A stretch of 20,931 nt of DNA from DATAFT01 sp035544635 (GTDB lineage Bacteria; Acidobacteriota; Thermoanaerobaculia; Multivoradales; Multivoraceae). The stretch spans positions 1 to 20,931 of the forward strand of contig DATKDQ010000050.1 of the NCBI GenBank assembly GCA_035544635.1, written 5' to 3'. Numbering within the stretch: the first letter of the stretch is position 1; the number at the start of each line of letters is the position of its first letter. Under the pieces are notes generated by a model that was not told the origin of the DNA, did no database searches, and saw only the letters and a program-made list of their open reading frames with translations. The position numbers and the translations under genes are program-made. Below, in pieces: positions 7,714 through 14,226 of the stretch.

Positions 7714-8387
7714 GGCAGGGCCTCGCGAAACGCCGCGACCGCGGGGGACTCGCGGACCTGGGCGCGGCCGAAGAGGAGGTCCTCCGGCAAGGGCCGCTCG
7801 GGGTAGTAGTTCGAGACTTGCTTGCGGTTCAGCTTGAGCTTCGCGCCGCCGAGGCTCACGCCGGCGAAGAAGCCCTTCGAGCTGGCATAGGAGTAGATCT
7901 CGGCGTCGAGTCGGGCGTCGGTGGTCGCCTCGGCGCCGACGCTGCGCGGCCCCGCGGCGGCCTTGGCGTCGGCGCCGATCGTGAACTTGCTGCGCAGGAG
8001 CGAGCGGGCGCTGCGCGGGTCGACGATGAGCAGCACGACGTCCGACGCCTCGGCTCCGAGCTGGAGGCCGAGGCTGCCCCCCGACATCTTGAGGAACACC
8101 GGCGGGCTCCACTCGCCGCCCTCGCGGCGGCAGGACATGACGCCCTTGCCATGGCGTCCGCCGACCCCGAGCGCGGCTCGGATCACGCGCGGCAGGACCG
8201 CGATGCAGGTGGTCTTCTCGAGCAGGCTCCGCGGCGGTGGCGACTCGTTGAGCAGAGCCGTCAGGGCCTCGGTCGAGAGCTCGATGCGCTGGTCCAGGGT
8301 GGCGGCGCCGAGCGCCGGGGTCGAGGCCGACAGGCAGAGGAAGACGAGCGAGGCGGCGAGCGCGCGCGGGTGGAGTCTTCTCGGCAT
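7710..8387 (-). CDS. Exported SYLF (Ysc84-like) domain protein
   Basis: 225 aa. A signal peptide (about 1-28: MPRRLHPRALAASLVFLCLS, then ASTPALGA) directs export, probably to the periplasm. The mature part is a SYLF/Ysc84 domain, known from eukaryotic members to bind phosphoinositides and membranes: LLEKTTCIAVLPRVIRAALGVGGRHGKGVMSCR, SGGSLGLQLGAEASDVVLLI, RSKFTIGADAKAAAGP and YASSKGFFAGVSLGGAKLKLN are all typical. Bacterial SYLF proteins are usually single-domain, exported and of unknown role. The ATG at 8387 has no Shine-Dalgarno but is preceded at exactly 7 nt by an extended -10-like TGGTATCGT, suggesting a leaderless mRNA. The stop codon lies inside a long hairpin. The MFS gene is divergent. 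Confidence 0.9.
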   Translation of the reverse strand: MPRRLHPRALAASLVFLCLSASTPALGAATLDQRIELSTEALTALLNESPPPRSLLEKTTCIAVLPRVIRAALGVGGRHGKGVMSCRREGGEWSPPVFLKMSGGSLGLQLGAEASDVVLLIVDPRSARSLLRSKFTIGADAKAAAGPRSVGAEATTDARLDAEIYSYASSKGFFAGVSLGGAKLKLNRKQVSNYYPERPLPEDLLFGRAQVRESPAVAAFREALP

Positions 8388-8394
8388 GGCGGCA

Positions 8395-8403
8395 ACGATA
8401 CCA
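8395..8403 (-). promoter_or_regulatory. Candidate extended -10 of a leaderless transcript (SYLF gene)
   Basis: Minus strand TGGTATCGT, with the TATCGT hexamer at 8400-8395, 7 nt before the ATG at 8387. The same nonamer occurs upstream of the BTAD regulator, there with a 25-nt spacer to the start. Confidence 0.4.
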
Positions 8404-8471
8404 GGCGCAGACCGCCGCGATGGGGCGGCACGCGCACGCAGGCGCCGGAGCCTGCCTGCGGCCAGGAGGGA

Positions 8472-8483
8472 CGCTTGCAAGCG
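8472..8483. promoter_or_regulatory. Palindrome in the SYLF/MFS intergenic region
   Basis: CGCTTGCAAGCG is a perfect 12-bp palindrome lying 42 nt upstream of a -10-like TATCAT (8526-8531) that could serve the MFS gene. A repressor or activator site is possible. A second inverted repeat, GCAGGC-6 nt-GCCTGC, lies at 8438-8455. Confidence 0.2.
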
Positions 8484-8615
8484 GCTCCCACACCGCAGGC
8501 GCGCAGTCTGAAGAGCTACCGGGAGTATCATCCGCCGCTGAAGCCATTCAGCTTGGAGGACGGCTGCGGAGTCGTCATGGCGCAGGCCGCCGTCGAGGAC
8601 GAGGAGGGGAATGGA

Positions 8616-9920
8616 ATGCATCGGCGGGCGACTCCGGGCTCGAGCCGCGAGATCTGGGCCTGGGCCCTCTACGACTTCGCGAACTCGCCGTTCACCACGC
8701 TGGTGGTGACGTTCATCTACGCCACCTACTTCACGCAGGCGGTACCCGGCGGAGTCGAGCACGGCACTGTGCTGTGGTCGCGCGGGGTCACCCTCACCGG
8801 CCTCGCCGTGGCGGTCCTCTCCCCGGTGCTGGGCGCGCTCGCCGACCGTGGCGGTTTCCGCAAGCTCTTCCTGGCCGCGGCCACCGCGGTCTGCGTCGGC
8901 GCCACCGCCGGGCTCTACTGGATCGAGCCGGCGGACGTGGTGCTGGCTCTCGGCTGCTTCGTCGTGGCCAACGTCGCCTTCGAGACGGCGGAGGTCTTCT
9001 ACAACGCCTTCCTGCCCGACATCGCACCCCCCGACCGCATCGGCCGGGTCTCGGGCGTCGGCTGGGGACTGGGCTACGCCGGCGGTCTCGCCGCGCTGGT
9101 GCTCGCGCTGGTGGCCCTGGTCCAGCCCGAGACGCCGTGGCTGGGGTTCTCCAAGGAGGGTGCCGAGAACATCCGCGCCACCAACCTGATCGTCGCCGCC
9201 TGGTTCGTGATCTTCTCGCTGCCGATCTTCCTGCTGGTGCGCGAGGACAAGTCGCGCATCACGCGCCAGGGCAGCGTCACCCGCGAGGCCTTCCGTCAGC
9301 TTCGCGACACCTTCGTCGAGATCCGGCGCTACCGAGAGATCGTGCGCCTCCTGGTGGCGCGGCTGTTCTACAACGACGGCCTGATCACGGTGTTCGCGTT
9401 CGGCGGGATCTACGCGGCGGGCACCTTCGGCTTCACGTTCGAGGAGATCCTGGTGTTCGGGATCGTGCTCAACGTGGCGGCCGGGATCGGCGCGTTCGCG
9501 CTCGGCTACGTCGACGACTGGATCGGCGGCAAGCGCACCATCGCGATCAGTCTGTGGGGCTTGATGCTGGCCTCGGCGCTCGCCGTCCTGGCGCCGACCA
9601 AGGCCCTGTTCTGGGTGGCGGGGATCCTGGTCGGGATCTTCGCCGGCCCCAACCAGTCGGCGAGCCGTTCGCTGCTCGGCCGCCTGGTCCCTCCCGACAA
9701 GGAGAACGAGTTCTACGGCTTCTTCGCGTTCTCGGGCAAGGCCACCGCCTTCGCCGGCCCCTTCCTGCTGGGGGTGCTCACACAGCTCTTCGGCTCGCAG
9801 CGCGCCGGCGTGAGCGTGGTCGTGGTCCTGCTCGCCGCCGGCTATCTGCTGCTGCGGGGCGTCGACGAGAAGGCGGGCATCGCGGCGGCGGGAAGACCTG
9901 GCCCGGCGATCGCCGCCTGA
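8616..9920 (+). CDS. MFS transporter, UMF1 / Atg22-like family
   Basis: 434 aa inner-membrane protein with about 12 hydrophobic segments. The start WAWALYDFANSPFTTLVVTFIYATYF is the hallmark (YDFANS) of the UMF1/Vps-Atg22-like family of the major facilitator superfamily. Also typical are SPVLGALADRGGFRKLF between helices 2 and 3, FYNAFLPDIAPPDRIGRVSGVGWGLGYAGG, and GPNQSASRSLLGRLVPPDKENEFYGFFAFSGKATAFAGP in the C-terminal half. Atg22 exports amino acids from the yeast vacuole; the substrate of bacterial members is unknown. The ATG at 8616 was chosen because GAGGAGG ends 8 nt upstream. An in-frame ATG at 8577 would add 13 polar residues. It converges on the porin gene with a 26-nt gap. Confidence 0.9.
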   Translation: MHRRATPGSSREIWAWALYDFANSPFTTLVVTFIYATYFTQAVPGGVEHGTVLWSRGVTLTGLAVAVLSPVLGALADRGGFRKLFLAAATAVCVGATAGLYWIEPADVVLALGCFVVANVAFETAEVFYNAFLPDIAPPDRIGRVSGVGWGLGYAGGLAALVLALVALVQPETPWLGFSKEGAENIRATNLIVAAWFVIFSLPIFLLVREDKSRITRQGSVTREAFRQLRDTFVEIRRYREIVRLLVARLFYNDGLITVFAFGGIYAAGTFGFTFEEILVFGIVLNVAAGIGAFALGYVDDWIGGKRTIAISLWGLMLASALAVLAPTKALFWVAGILVGIFAGPNQSASRSLLGRLVPPDKENEFYGFFAFSGKATAFAGPFLLGVLTQLFGSQRAGVSVVVVLLAAGYLLLRGVDEKAGIAAAGRPGPAIAA

Positions 9921-9946
9921 CCCGTCCCCCGCCCCGTTGGCGCGGA

Positions 9947-10690
9947 TCAGAAGGAACGCGAGAACGAGATGCCGCCGAAGAAGTCGACCTCCTGCTCGGG
10001 CAGGACGTCGTCGTCCAGGCTGTCGCTGTAGGCAACATAGCCGGCGATTCCCCACTTGCCGTCGGGAGCGTAGGCGAGCGTGAGCGTGGCCCGGCCGTCG
10101 AAGAGGCCGCTTTCGGTGCCGCCGACGTAGGACGAAGCGAAGTCCTCTCCGGCGTAGCCCGCGGTCAAGGCGAGCCTCCAGGTGGTGTCGGTGGCGATCT
10201 CGTTCGAGAAGCTGATGCCGAAGTTGGCGTAGATGTCGTCGACCTGGTCGAAGTCGTAGTAGATGGCGAGCACCGGGCTCACGGTTCCGCTCCAGCCGAG
10301 GCTCAGGAACGCCTCGCGGGTCGACTCGGTGCCGTGCCCGCCACCGGTGTTCGGGAACAGGTACTCGATGAGCCCGATGGTCGCGGTGAATCGGCCGTCG
10401 CTCGGAAACGTGTACGACGGCACCAGGTCGATCTCGTGGAACTGGCCCGAGAGGTCGTTGTCGTCGGTGATGTCGAGGTTCCCCCAGGTGTTGAACGCGA
10501 AGCCGCCGTCGTGGGCGATGGTGATCGACGGCTGGAACACGCCGCCGTCGGTGACCGTGATGCCACGCCACACGTACGCCGACGCGAAGTCGAGCGCGTA
10601 AGTCGCGGTGACCTCGGCGGCGGCGGGCGCGGAGAGCGCGAGTACGACGAGCAGAAGCCATGCGGTCCGAGGACCGGAGATCCGATGCAT
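9947..10690 (-). CDS. TorF-like putative outer-membrane porin (TIGR02001 family)
   Basis: 247 aa. A clean signal peptide (1-25, ending APAAA before EVTATYALDF) is followed by an all-beta protein of alternating strands rich in Tyr, Asp and Gly. It ends in ...FFGGISFSRSF, and the C-terminal Phe is the usual recognition residue of outer-membrane beta-barrels. The segment DFASAYVWRGITVTDGGVFQPSITI matches the YVxRGxxxxD...P start of the TIGR02001/TorF putative porin family, of unknown substrate. A perfect Shine-Dalgarno AAGGAGG lies 11 nt before the ATG. A sigma-54-type promoter at 10787-10772 would give a leader of about 70 nt, implying control by an enhancer-binding protein, possibly nitrogen- or stress-linked. 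Confidence 0.85.
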   Translation of the reverse strand: MHRISGPRTAWLLLVVLALSAPAAAEVTATYALDFASAYVWRGITVTDGGVFQPSITIAHDGGFAFNTWGNLDITDDNDLSGQFHEIDLVPSYTFPSDGRFTATIGLIEYLFPNTGGGHGTESTREAFLSLGWSGTVSPVLAIYYDFDQVDDIYANFGISFSNEIATDTTWRLALTAGYAGEDFASSYVGGTESGLFDGRATLTLAYAPDGKWGIAGYVAYSDSLDDDVLPEQEVDFFGGISFSRSF

Positions 10691-10771
10691 GGTGGTGCGT
10701 TCCTCCTTGGTTTTCGGGTGTGACCCCGCGGACGTGTCCCCGAGATGAGCCGGTTCCGCCGCATCGCAGGG

Positions 10772-10787
10772 GCAACCCGCGTGCCAG
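10772..10787 (-). promoter_or_regulatory. Sigma-54 (RpoN) -24/-12 promoter of the porin gene
   Basis: Minus strand reads CTGGCACGCGGGTTGC. This matches YTGGCACG-N4-TTGC at every conserved base, with the required 10 bp between the GG (-24) and GC (-12). Only the weak W after TTGC differs (C). The predicted transcription start is near 10761, about 70 nt before the ATG at 10690. Confidence 0.75.
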
Positions 10788-10835
10788 GCCAGGGGGTTCC
10801 CCGGATCGGAGGCACAACTCGCGATGGCTCAGCGA

Positions 10836-10853
10836 CTCGCGGCCGGTCGCGAG
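10836..10853. promoter_or_regulatory. Dyad upstream of the sigma-54 promoter, candidate activator site
   Basis: CTCGCG-6 nt-CGCGAG is centred about 84 bp upstream of the predicted transcription start of the porin gene, in the range where enhancer-binding proteins dock. A further CTCGCG occurs just upstream in window coordinates at 10818-10823. The activator is unknown. Confidence 0.3.
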
Positions 10854-10928
10854 GGCCGCTGGTAGCGCATGCTGCAGCGGTTCCTGCGACAAAACTGTAG
10901 GGGGTAGAACGGGCCCAGCCGGAAATGT

Positions 10929-10947
10929 CGGACCGTCGCTCGGTCCG
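10929..10947. other. Inverted repeat after apaH: terminator or distal activator site
   Basis: Perfect CGGACCG-5 nt-CGGTCCG. It begins 31 nt beyond the apaH stop, so it could end that transcript, but no T-run follows. It is also centred about 177 bp upstream of the porin start site and could be an enhancer site. The sequence alone does not decide. Confidence 0.35.
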
Positions 10948-10977
10948 TACCAGGCTGGCGCACCGGGAGGATCTCCA

Positions 10978-11805
10978 TCAGTCCAGCCGGGCGGTCTGGA
11001 ACACGCGACGGTCCTCCAGTCGCACGGCGGAGAGCGGTCCACCCCAGGCGCAGCCGGAGTCGAGCGCGATCCAGCCGTCGCCGAGGCGCAGCCCAAGCGC
11101 GGCCCAGTGACCGAAGACGACGACGGCGTCGCGGCTCGCGCGATCGTCGGCTTCGAACCAGGGAGTGCAGTCGGTAGGCGCGTCCTCCGGCGGACCGCTG
11201 TGATCGCACAGGTGCCCGTCGCTTTTGAGGGTGCGAATCGTGGTCATCACGCGAAGTGTCTCAATGGCCCGCGCCGTTTCATCTCGCCCCGGTAAGCCGT
11301 CGTCTCCGTCGCCGCCCCCGTCGTCGAGGGCGGCGGCGAGCACCTCGCCGCGACGGTCGGAGCGCCGGATCAGCGACTCGGCCGCGCGCGCCCTCGCGCG
11401 CGCCTCGGCGACGGTCCAGCGCGGGTGGAGCCCCGCGTGCACCAGGACCGATCGTCCGTCGTGGTGAAGGAGCGGGCGGCGCGCCAGCCAGCCGAGGAGG
11501 GCGGCTCCGTCCACCGTCTCGAGGATCCTCGCCAGCACCGCCTGCGCCTTGCGGCTCGCGACGACGCCGGCGTGAGCCCCTAGCAGTCGAGCGTCGTGGT
11601 TGCCGAGCACGGACACGAAGCGGTCGCCGAGGTCGGCCTCGAGGGCGGCGGCCGCCCGCAGCGTGCCGGCGGAGTCCGGTCCGTGGCCGACCAGATCGCC
11701 GACCATCCAGAGCCGATCGGAGCGGCGGTCCCAGGGCAGCTCCTTGAGGAGCCGCCGGAACGTCCGCGTGCAGCCGTGGACGTCGCCGATGGCGTAGGTG
11801 GCCAC
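10978..11805 (-). CDS. apaH: Bis(5'-nucleosyl)-tetraphosphatase, symmetrical
   Basis: 275 aa, close to the 280 aa of the E. coli enzyme. It splits diadenosine tetraphosphate (Ap4A) into two ADP and, in enterobacteria, also removes Np4 caps from RNA. The metallophosphatase ligands are present: YAIGDVHG (Asp8, His10), VGDLV (Asp37), GNHD (Asn69, His70), LVHAGLHP (His123) and FGHWAALG. The C-terminal part SGPPEDAPTDCTPWFE and IALDSGCAWGGPLSAVRLED aligns with ApaH rather than other PPP phosphatases. The normally conserved arginine of GDLVxRGP is His41 here (GDLVGHGP). The start is GTG at 11805 with no Shine-Dalgarno, 21 nt after the aminotransferase stop, so it is probably cotranscribed and translated by reinitiation. 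Confidence 0.9.
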   Translation of the reverse strand: MATYAIGDVHGCTRTFRRLLKELPWDRRSDRLWMVGDLVGHGPDSAGTLRAAAALEADLGDRFVSVLGNHDARLLGAHAGVVASRKAQAVLARILETVDGAALLGWLARRPLLHHDGRSVLVHAGLHPRWTVAEARARARAAESLIRRSDRRGEVLAAALDDGGGDGDDGLPGRDETARAIETLRVMTTIRTLKSDGHLCDHSGPPEDAPTDCTPWFEADDRASRDAVVVFGHWAALGLRLGDGWIALDSGCAWGGPLSAVRLEDRRVFQTARLD

Positions 11806-11826
11806 GGGCGGCGGCGCGGCGTGGTC

Positions 11827-13146
11827 TCAGGTCACGCGGTCGCAGGCGCGGGACAGGCGGCGCAGGCCCTCGGCCAGCTCGTCCTCGCTGATGAGGAGCG
11901 AGGGTCCGATCCGCAGGTTGTTGCCCTTGAGCCCGCCCAGGCCGATCAGGAGACCCTCCTCGCGCGCCGCCTCGAGCAGCGCCTGCGCGCGCGCCGGGTC
12001 GGGCAGGCGGCTCTCCGGATCCCTGACCAGCTCGAGCCCCTGCATCAGGCCCATGCCGCGCGCCTCGCCGATCCACGAGTGGCGCGCCTGGAGCTCGTCG
12101 AGCCCGAGGCGGAGCTGCGCGCCGCGGATCGCGGCGCGGCGCGGCGCGTCCTCGCGCTGGAGGACACCGAGCGTGGCGCGCATCGCCGCCATCGCGATCG
12201 GGTTGCCGCCGAACGTCGAGATCGTCTTCGCCTTCCACGACGCCGCGATCTCGGGCCGCGCGATGGTGGCACCTACCGGCATGCCGCCCGCGATCCCCTT
12301 CGCCATCACCATGATGTCGGGCTCGACGCCCCAGTGCTCGATCCCGAACCACTTGTCGCCGGTGCGCCCGAACCCGGTCTGCACCTCGTCGCTGATAAAG
12401 AGGCCGCCGTAGGAGCGGATGATCTCGGCGGCGCGCGCGAAGTACCCCGGCGGCGGCACGATGAAGCCGCCGACGCCGAGAATGGTCTCGGCGAGAAACG
12501 CGGCGGGGCGACCGCTGGTGGTGGTCTCGATCACCGCGATCAGGTCCTCGGCGAACGCCTCGCCGCAGTCGCCCCTGCAGCGGCCGCGGCAGAAGGGGCA
12601 GCGGTAGGGGTACGGGGCGATCACGTGCTTGATCCCCGGCACCGACGAGGCGAGCGGCCGCCACGGTCCCTGCCCGGTCAGGTTGCTGGCGAGGATGGTG
12701 CGCCCCGAGTAGCCGAGGCGCGGCACCAGGACCTCGCTCGACCCGGTGTGAATCGAGGCCAGCATCACCGCGGTCTCGATGGCCTCGGTGCCGCTGTTGG
12801 TGAAGAACGACGACGAGAGGTCGCCCGGCGCGAGCTCGGAGAGGAGCCGCGCCGCGTCCACCTGCGGCTCGTTCACGTAGAGGGTCGAGACGTGGCCGAG
12901 CGTCGACGCCTGCGCGCCGATCGCCTCCACCACCTCGGGATGGCAGTGGCCGACCGAGGTGGTGAGGATCCCGGCGAAGAGGTCGAGGTACTCGCGGCCC
13001 TCGCGGTCGCGCACCCACACGCCCTGCGCCGACTCGAGCACCAGCGGCTCGCGGTAATACGGGGCGGCGCAGGGGAAGAGAACGCGGCGCTGCTCGTCGA
13101 CCACGTCGCGCGAGGTCCGGGAGAGGGGAGCGGTGGCGAGACTCAT
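11827..13146 (-). CDS. Class III PLP-dependent aminotransferase (AGXT2-like)
   Basis: 439 aa cytosolic fold-type I transaminase, usual length. It moves an amino group from an omega-amino acid, alanine or similar donor to a keto acid. Visible landmarks: YLDLFAGILTTSVGHCHPEV near the N-terminus; phosphate-binding FFTNSGTEAIETA (114-126); LFISDEVQTGFGRTG with the Asp that binds the PLP ring nitrogen (Asp253); MAKGIAGGMPVGA with the Schiff-base Lys283; FGGNPIAMAA. The overall pattern is closest to the alanine-glyoxylate aminotransferase 2 subgroup. An unusual cysteine cluster, CPFCRGRCRGDC (183-194), is inserted before the PLP-lysine half. The ATG at 13146 follows AGGAG. First gene of a probable two-gene unit with apaH; divergent from a crotonase gene. 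Confidence 0.9.
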   Translation of the reverse strand: MSLATAPLSRTSRDVVDEQRRVLFPCAAPYYREPLVLESAQGVWVRDREGREYLDLFAGILTTSVGHCHPEVVEAIGAQASTLGHVSTLYVNEPQVDAARLLSELAPGDLSSSFFTNSGTEAIETAVMLASIHTGSSEVLVPRLGYSGRTILASNLTGQGPWRPLASSVPGIKHVIAPYPYRCPFCRGRCRGDCGEAFAEDLIAVIETTTSGRPAAFLAETILGVGGFIVPPPGYFARAAEIIRSYGGLFISDEVQTGFGRTGDKWFGIEHWGVEPDIMVMAKGIAGGMPVGATIARPEIAASWKAKTISTFGGNPIAMAAMRATLGVLQREDAPRRAAIRGAQLRLGLDELQARHSWIGEARGMGLMQGLELVRDPESRLPDPARAQALLEAAREEGLLIGLGGLKGNNLRIGPSLLISEDELAEGLRRLSRACDRVT

Positions 13147-13208
13147 GACGGGGTGGCTCCTCTCGCTGGCTCGAAGGGAGGCGCACGGCGCGCCCGGTGG
13201 AAGCAGAA

Positions 13209-13217
13209 ATCCTAGCA
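13209..13217 (-). promoter_or_regulatory. Candidate extended -10 for the aminotransferase-apaH unit
   Basis: Minus strand TGCTAGGAT (TGn plus TAGGAT at 13214-13209), 62 nt before the ATG at 13146. No clear -35. Pattern match only. Confidence 0.3.
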
Positions 13218-13274
13218 CGCGGCTTCGACCGGTCGCTCCGGCGAAAGACGTGCGAGGATCGGTGCAGGCAACTT

Positions 13275-13288
13275 CGGGATCGATCCCG
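13275..13288. promoter_or_regulatory. Palindrome before the crotonase start
   Basis: CGGGATCGATCCCG is a perfect 14-bp palindrome immediately upstream of the Shine-Dalgarno (GGAGGAG) of the crotonase gene that starts at 13300. It could be an operator, or an RNA stem restricting the ribosome binding site. Confidence 0.3.
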
Positions 13289-13299
13289 GGAGGAGACCG

Positions 13300-14094
13300 A
13301 TGAGCAGCTATCGCTTCGTAGAGGTCGAGCGGGAGGGCAGGGTGACGGTGGTGACGCTCAACCGCCCGGAGGTGATGAACGCGCTCCATCCGCCGGCGCA
13401 GCAGGAGCTCGACGCGGTGTTCGACGACTTCCAGAACGATCCCGGGCAGTGGATCGCGATCGTCACCGGCGCGGGCGACAGGGCGTTCAGCGCCGGCAAC
13501 GACCTCAAGTTCCAGGCCGAGCACGGCGCGGCGGCGCTGCGCGAGGGGATGGCGAAGGTGAAGGGGGGCTTCGGCGGACTGCACCGGCGCACCGATCTGT
13601 GGAAGCCCGTGATCGCGGCGGTGAACGGGTTCGCGCTGGGCGGCGGGTTCGAGATCGTCCTCTCGTGCGACATCGTCCTCGCCGCCGAGCACGCCACGTT
13701 CGGCCTGCCCGAGCCGCGCGTCGGGCTCATGGCCGGCGCCGGCGGCGTGCACCGGCTGCCGCGGCAGATCCCGTACCACATCGCGATGGGGATGATCCTC
13801 ACAGCGCGCCGGATCACCGCGCGCGACGCGGAGCGTTACGGCCTGGTCAACGAGGTCGTCCCCGCGGCCGAGCTGATGCCGACGGCGCGCCGGTGGACCG
13901 CTGAGATCCTCGAGTGCGCGCCGCTCTCGATCCGCGCCTCCAAGGAGGCGGCGGTGGAGGGGCTGGGAATGCCGCTGCCGGAAGCGCTCGCGCACCGCTT
14001 CCCGGGCGCCGACCGGATGTACGCCTCGGCCGACTTCGTCGAGGGCCCGCGCGCGTTCGCCGAGAAGCGCAAGCCCAACTGGACCGGGGCGTAG
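13300..14094 (+). CDS. Enoyl-CoA hydratase/isomerase (crotonase) with both catalytic glutamates
   Basis: 264 aa, usual crotonase length, cytosolic. It most likely hydrates a 2-enoyl-CoA in beta-oxidation or a related acyl-CoA degradation route. The oxyanion-hole segments are AFSAGNDLK and the GGG of GFALGGGFEIVLSCDI. The two hydratase glutamates are in place: Glu118 (GGGFE) and Glu138 (FGLPEPRVG), followed by GAGGVHRLPR. The ATG at 13300 follows GGAGGAG at ideal spacing. The neighbouring cyclase and second crotonase suggest acyl-CoA or ring-product catabolism. Carnitinyl-CoA dehydratase-like activity is also possible; the substrate cannot be told. Confidence 0.92.
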   Translation: MSSYRFVEVEREGRVTVVTLNRPEVMNALHPPAQQELDAVFDDFQNDPGQWIAIVTGAGDRAFSAGNDLKFQAEHGAAALREGMAKVKGGFGGLHRRTDLWKPVIAAVNGFALGGGFEIVLSCDIVLAAEHATFGLPEPRVGLMAGAGGVHRLPRQIPYHIAMGMILTARRITARDAERYGLVNEVVPAAELMPTARRWTAEILECAPLSIRASKEAAVEGLGMPLPEALAHRFPGADRMYASADFVEGPRAFAEKRKPNWTGA

Positions 14095-14186
14095 GAGACT
14101 GCGGAGGTTGCCGGCGTTTGGCGGAGTGGGGAGCCCGTCCGTGGAACAGACGGGCGACGCGCGCCGTCCGCGGCGCCAAGATAATG

Positions 14187-14226
14187 GTTAGCGGAGGGCG
14201 TGGTAAACACCACGCCCGTAGCTAAC
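14187..14226. terminator. Bidirectional hairpin between crotonase and cyclase, holding the cyclase stop
   Basis: Two-tier stem: outer arms GTTAGC (14187-14192) and GCTAAC (14221-14226), 3-nt internal loops, inner arms GGGCGTGGT / ACCACGCCC and loop aaac. The TAG stop codon of the cyclase (14224-14222) lies in the outer arm. It lies between convergent genes and is a probable bidirectional terminator, although no T-run follows. The same design recurs at 20451. Confidence 0.6.

Noticed and set aside
9921..9946. Terminator between the convergent MFS and porin genes
   Set aside because: Only a weak 4-bp pairing (CCGC / GCGG) could be found, below what I would call a hairpin.
10691..10977. Small genes in the porin-apaH intergenic region
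   Set aside because: Short frames here lack ribosome binding sites and coding character; the region is better explained by the sigma-54 promoter and dyads.
7710..11096. Open minus-strand frame of over 1,100 codons spanning the MFS and porin region
   Set aside because: Only its last 225 codons (the SYLF protein) look real. The rest is antisense to the MFS gene, is Arg/Glu/Gln-rich without any family motif, and is expected in very GC-rich DNA.
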